From assembly GCA_902790885.1 (NCBI GenBank), contig CADATR010000082.1, positions 1 through 7,597 on the forward strand: a stretch of 7,597 nt of DNA, read 5' to 3'. Of this stretch, positions 6,281-7,597 are shown piece after piece. The stretch comes from an uncultured Eubacteriales bacterium (lineage in GTDB: Bacteria > Bacillota_A > Clostridia > Peptostreptococcales > Anaerovoracaceae). The stretch's first letter is position 1. Each line of letters begins with the position of its first letter. The translations under genes and the position numbers were made by a program. Under the pieces are notes generated by a model that did not search any database, was not told where the DNA came from, and worked only from the letters and a program-made list of their open reading frames with translations.

Positions 6281-7558
6281 CTAATCTTCAAGTGCCTGTC
6301 TGATATCCTCGATCAGATCCTCTTTATCTTCAAGTCCGCAAGACATCCTTACAAGTCCTGCCGGAACACCGGCAGCCTTCAGCTGCTCATCCGTCATCTG
6401 ACGGTGCGTGGTCGAAGCCGGGTTAAGACAGCATGTCCTTGCATCGGCAACATGGGTCTCTATCGCAGCGAGTTTCAGGCGTCCCATGAACTTCTCCGCC
6501 GCGGCTCTGTCTTCGAGCTCGAACGAAACGACTCCGCATCCGCCGTTTGGCATATATTTTCTGGCGATCTCATAATACGGATCTCCAGGGAGACCGGAGT
6601 AGCTGACCTTCTTTACCTTAGGATGTTTATCCAGGAACTCCGCAACAGCCTGCCCGTTCTCTACATGCTTAGGCATGCGGACATGGAGTGATTCGAGGCC
6701 CAGATTGAGCAGGAATGCATTCTGCGGCGACTGGATGCTGCCGAAATCTCTCATCAGCTGTGAGGTCGCCTTGGTGATAAATGCTCCCTCATTTCCGAAC
6801 TTCTCCGCATAGATTATCCCATGATATGAGTCATCAGGCGTCGTGAGACCCGGGAACTTGTCCTTATGAGCCATCCAGTCGAATCTGCCTGAGTCAACAA
6901 TAGCTCCGCCAACTGCGGCACCATGTCCGTCAAGGTACTTGGTCGTCGAATGTGTAACGATATCCGCGCCCCATTCTATCGGTCTGCAGTTTACAGGAGT
7001 CGGGAAAGTATTGTCTACGATCAGAGGCACGCCGTGTTCGTGCGCAGCTTTTGCGAACTTCTCTATATCGAGAACAGTTAGTGCAGGGTTCGCTATTGTC
7101 TCACCGAAGACTGCTTTTGTGTTTTCCCGGAATGCAGCGTTCAGCTCTTCCTCTGTGCAGTCCGGAGAGAGGAATGTTGCGCTTATGCCCATCTTTGCCA
7201 TAGTCACGGAGATCAGGTTGAATGTTCCTCCGTATATCGATGCGGACGAGACGATGTGATCCCCTGATTCACATATGTTGAACAAAGAAAAGAAGTTGGC
7301 TGCCTGACCGGAAGATGTAAGCATTGCTGCCGTGCCACCCTCAAGAGCCGCTATCTTGGCTGCGACCATGTCGTTGGTCGGATTCTGAAGTCTGGTATAA
7401 AAGTAACCGGATGCTTCAAGGTCGAACAGTTTTCCCATGTCTTCGCCGGTATCGTACTTAAAAGTCGTCGACTGTATTATAGGGATCTGCCTTGGCTCTC
7501 CGTTGCCCGGTGTATATCCTGCCTGAACACATTTAGTTCCGAGTTCGTAATCTTTCAT
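6281..7558 (-). CDS. metY: O-acetylhomoserine sulfhydrylase (aminocarboxypropyltransferase)
   Basis: A PLP-dependent cytoplasmic enzyme of the Cys/Met metabolism family that makes homocysteine from O-acetylhomoserine and sulfide, for methionine synthesis by direct sulfhydrylation. The 425 residues equal the usual MetY length. Visible PLP-site residues are Y54 and R56 in YTRLQNPT, the SSGQA loop at 82-86, Y109 in IYGGT, D182 in VDNTF, the Schiff-base Lys207 in THSTTKYLDGHG, and the carboxylate-binding Arg404 in GLVRMSCGLED. The segment FPGLTTPDDSYHG at 235-247 is typical of MetY rather than of the shorter cystathionine gamma-lyase and gamma-synthase enzymes. ATG at 7558 is preceded by AAAGGAGG, 11 bases away. 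No terminator is visible after its stop, so transcription may continue into the nuclease/ATPase gene. The exact substrate (O-acetyl versus O-succinyl) is assigned from family likeness. Confidence 0.95.
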   Translation of the reverse strand: MKDYELGTKCVQAGYTPGNGEPRQIPIIQSTTFKYDTGEDMGKLFDLEASGYFYTRLQNPTNDMVAAKIAALEGGTAAMLTSSGQAANFFSLFNICESGDHIVSSASIYGGTFNLISVTMAKMGISATFLSPDCTEEELNAAFRENTKAVFGETIANPALTVLDIEKFAKAAHEHGVPLIVDNTFPTPVNCRPIEWGADIVTHSTTKYLDGHGAAVGGAIVDSGRFDWMAHKDKFPGLTTPDDSYHGIIYAEKFGNEGAFITKATSQLMRDFGSIQSPQNAFLLNLGLESLHVRMPKHVENGQAVAEFLDKHPKVKKVSYSGLPGDPYYEIARKYMPNGGCGVVSFELEDRAAAEKFMGRLKLAAIETHVADARTCCLNPASTTHRQMTDEQLKAAGVPAGLVRMSCGLEDKEDLIEDIRQALED

Positions 7559-7569
7559 TTTCCCTGATG

Positions 7570-7577
7570 CCTCCTTT
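7570..7577 (-). promoter_or_regulatory. metY ribosome-binding site with long spacing
   Basis: AAAAGGAGG on the minus strand lies 11 bases before ATG 7558, longer than the usual 5-9. No other in-frame start fits better. A T7 run lies at 7591-7597, about 14 bases further upstream, at the window edge; it may be the tail of a terminator or attenuator whose stem lies outside the window. Confidence 0.65.
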
Positions 7578-7597
7578 TTCTGTTTTCATAAAAAAAA

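Overview
The window reads as chromosomal DNA of a low-to-mid GC Firmicute, most likely a Clostridia/Lachnospiraceae-type anaerobe. This is inferred from strong AGGAGG ribosome-binding sites, AT-rich third codon positions mixed with GC-rich ones, a TTG start, and the style of the proteins; no species can be named. All six intact or edge-truncated genes lie on the minus strand, so transcription runs from right to left.

Right part (about 7597 down to 4607): a complete O-acetylhomoserine sulfhydrylase gene (metY type), then a 110-bp gap, then a 494-residue protein, then an intrinsic terminator. The 494-residue protein appears to join an N-terminal PD-(D/E)XK-like nuclease domain to a degenerate superfamily-1 helicase/ATPase domain. 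The gap holds a decayed piece of a second GMP synthase gene. It encodes the end of the glutaminase domain ([15 protein letters not shown]) with a one-base deletion, starts right after the metY stop, and differs from the intact guaA in this window almost only at third codon positions. I see no convincing promoter in the gap, so the nuclease/ATPase gene may be read through from metY.

Left part (about 4517 down to 1): an extended -10 promoter candidate precedes a tight run of four genes. They are a GNAT-family acetyltransferase with a basic Ala/Lys-rich N-terminal extension; a secreted beta-propeller-like protein starting at TTG and overlapping the previous stop by four bases; a membrane-anchored, very acidic extracytoplasmic protein with three related beta-sandwich-like repeats; and guaA (GMP synthase), complete except for roughly its last codon and stop, which lie off the left edge. 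Gaps are -4, 12 and 13 bp, and the stop codon before guaA lies inside the guaA ribosome-binding site, so these genes are very probably one operon. Why a housekeeping purine gene is coupled to two exported proteins and an acetyltransferase is not clear from sequence.

The main items worth following up are the guaA relic, the nuclease-helicase fusion beside it, and the uncharacterised exported pair in the guaA operon. I found no tRNA, rRNA, CRISPR array, insertion sequence or phage gene. The plus strand appears to hold no genes.
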